Virus record (IMG/VR): IMGVR_UViG_3300021376_000090
Location: 1-50,138 of that record
Reading direction: 5' to 3' (one strand)
DNA: 50,138 nt
Origin: a virus
The number at the start of each line of letters is the position of its first letter. The first letter of the stretch is position 1. This document shows, piece by piece, positions 49,907 through 50,138 of the stretch. The position numbers and the translations under genes were made by a program. The notes under the pieces were generated by a model. The model searched no databases. It was given only the letters and a program-made list of their open reading frames with translations, and was not told the DNA's origin.

Positions 49907-50138
49907 AAATGCAGAAACAATGCTCAAGACAGATAAGGCAATTTTTTATTATGTCTGGCAAGAAATGAAAAAGCAAGGTGAGAAAGGTATGGATACTTAT
50001 ACCGATGATGAAACTGGTGAAGAAATGCCGGGTGATTCAATGAAATATTTTGGCTGGTCACCAACTAGACATACATCTACTAGATGTGCGCTTGGCTTCA
50101 TAATGAATAGAGGCTTAGCAGATGAAAATGATATTGAA
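49896..50138 (+). CDS. Partial gene at the window edge, C-A-L-G-F motif
   Basis: 81 codons visible, open to the end; ACAGGAGA lies before ATG 49896. Contains HTSTRCALGFIMNRG, which resembles the C-A-I-G-W block of 36672 and the GCIAGF block of 47547/48828. The preceding LKTDKAIFYYVWQEMKKQGE is helical. The remainder is outside the window. Confidence 0.6.
   Translation, partial: MKNKNAETMLKTDKAIFYYVWQEMKKQGEKGMDTYTDDETGEEMPGDSMKYFGWSPTRHTSTRCALGFIMNRGLADENDIE

Overview
This window is the genome interior of a tailed double-stranded DNA phage, very probably a siphovirus-like phage of a low-GC Actinobacterium. The phage call rests on a tape-measure protein, tail-tip and fibre genes, a large terminase and a near-complete replisome, all on the + strand and packed with overlapping start/stop codons. 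The actinobacterial call rests on two WhiB-type Fe-S regulators (13922 and 39498) and on two genes that look leaderless, with TATAAT placed 6-7 bases before the ATG. A long Thr-rich linker in the lysozyme gene fits too. The DNA is AT-rich. Two phage tRNAs read AT-rich codons (UUA and AGA), a third reads GCA, and a fourth, aberrant tRNA-like element may read AUA. No integrase, CRISPR array or insertion sequence was seen.

Layout: (1) 1-11403, tail module: C-terminal part of the tape measure (carrying a metzincin-like protease motif), two related tail proteins, a 1341-residue tail-tip protein with PA14- and LamG-like regions, a fibre ending in an S74 self-cleaving chaperone, and a small virion-associated protein. 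(2) 11403-27394, HNH endonuclease and DNA metabolism: metallophosphoesterase, MerR-like and WhiB regulators, DnaB-type helicase, primase, candidate SSB, tRNA-Ala, HAD nucleotidase, DnaE polymerase with an intact PHP site, methyltransferase, RecA-like recombinase, PD-(D/E)XK-like nuclease, Cas4-like exonuclease, zinc-finger protein, RuvC-like resolvase, Cys-cluster protein and a glycosyltransferase. (3) 27358-31331, packaging: candidate small terminase, a four-copy repeat array, large terminase, a terminator, then a probably leaderless GT-A glycosyltransferase. (4) 31332-31733, a 402-base non-coding junction. (5) 31734-50138, an accessory region of about 45 mostly unrecognised small genes. It also holds a WhiB, a ParB-like protein, a GHKL-like/HExxH protein, a membrane-anchored lysozyme, tRNAs and structured non-coding elements. 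Head genes are not in the window.

How the parts work together: helicase, primase, SSB and DnaE would form a largely host-independent fork. The RecA-like protein, Cas4-like nuclease and two candidate junction nucleases would handle recombination and concatemer processing, and the terminase pair would package. The repeats between the terminase genes are the best packaging-site candidate.

The strongest undescribed signal is at 34815-35002. A 22-base inverted repeat with one mismatch encloses several further hairpins in a gap with no gene, which looks like a compact multi-helix RNA or element. Other leads are the tRNA-like element with no evident D arm (45242-45318), the 551-residue GHKL-like/HExxH protein (42462-44117), the metzincin in the tape measure, and the repeats before the large terminase. 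Functions are read from motifs by eye; no database search was run.
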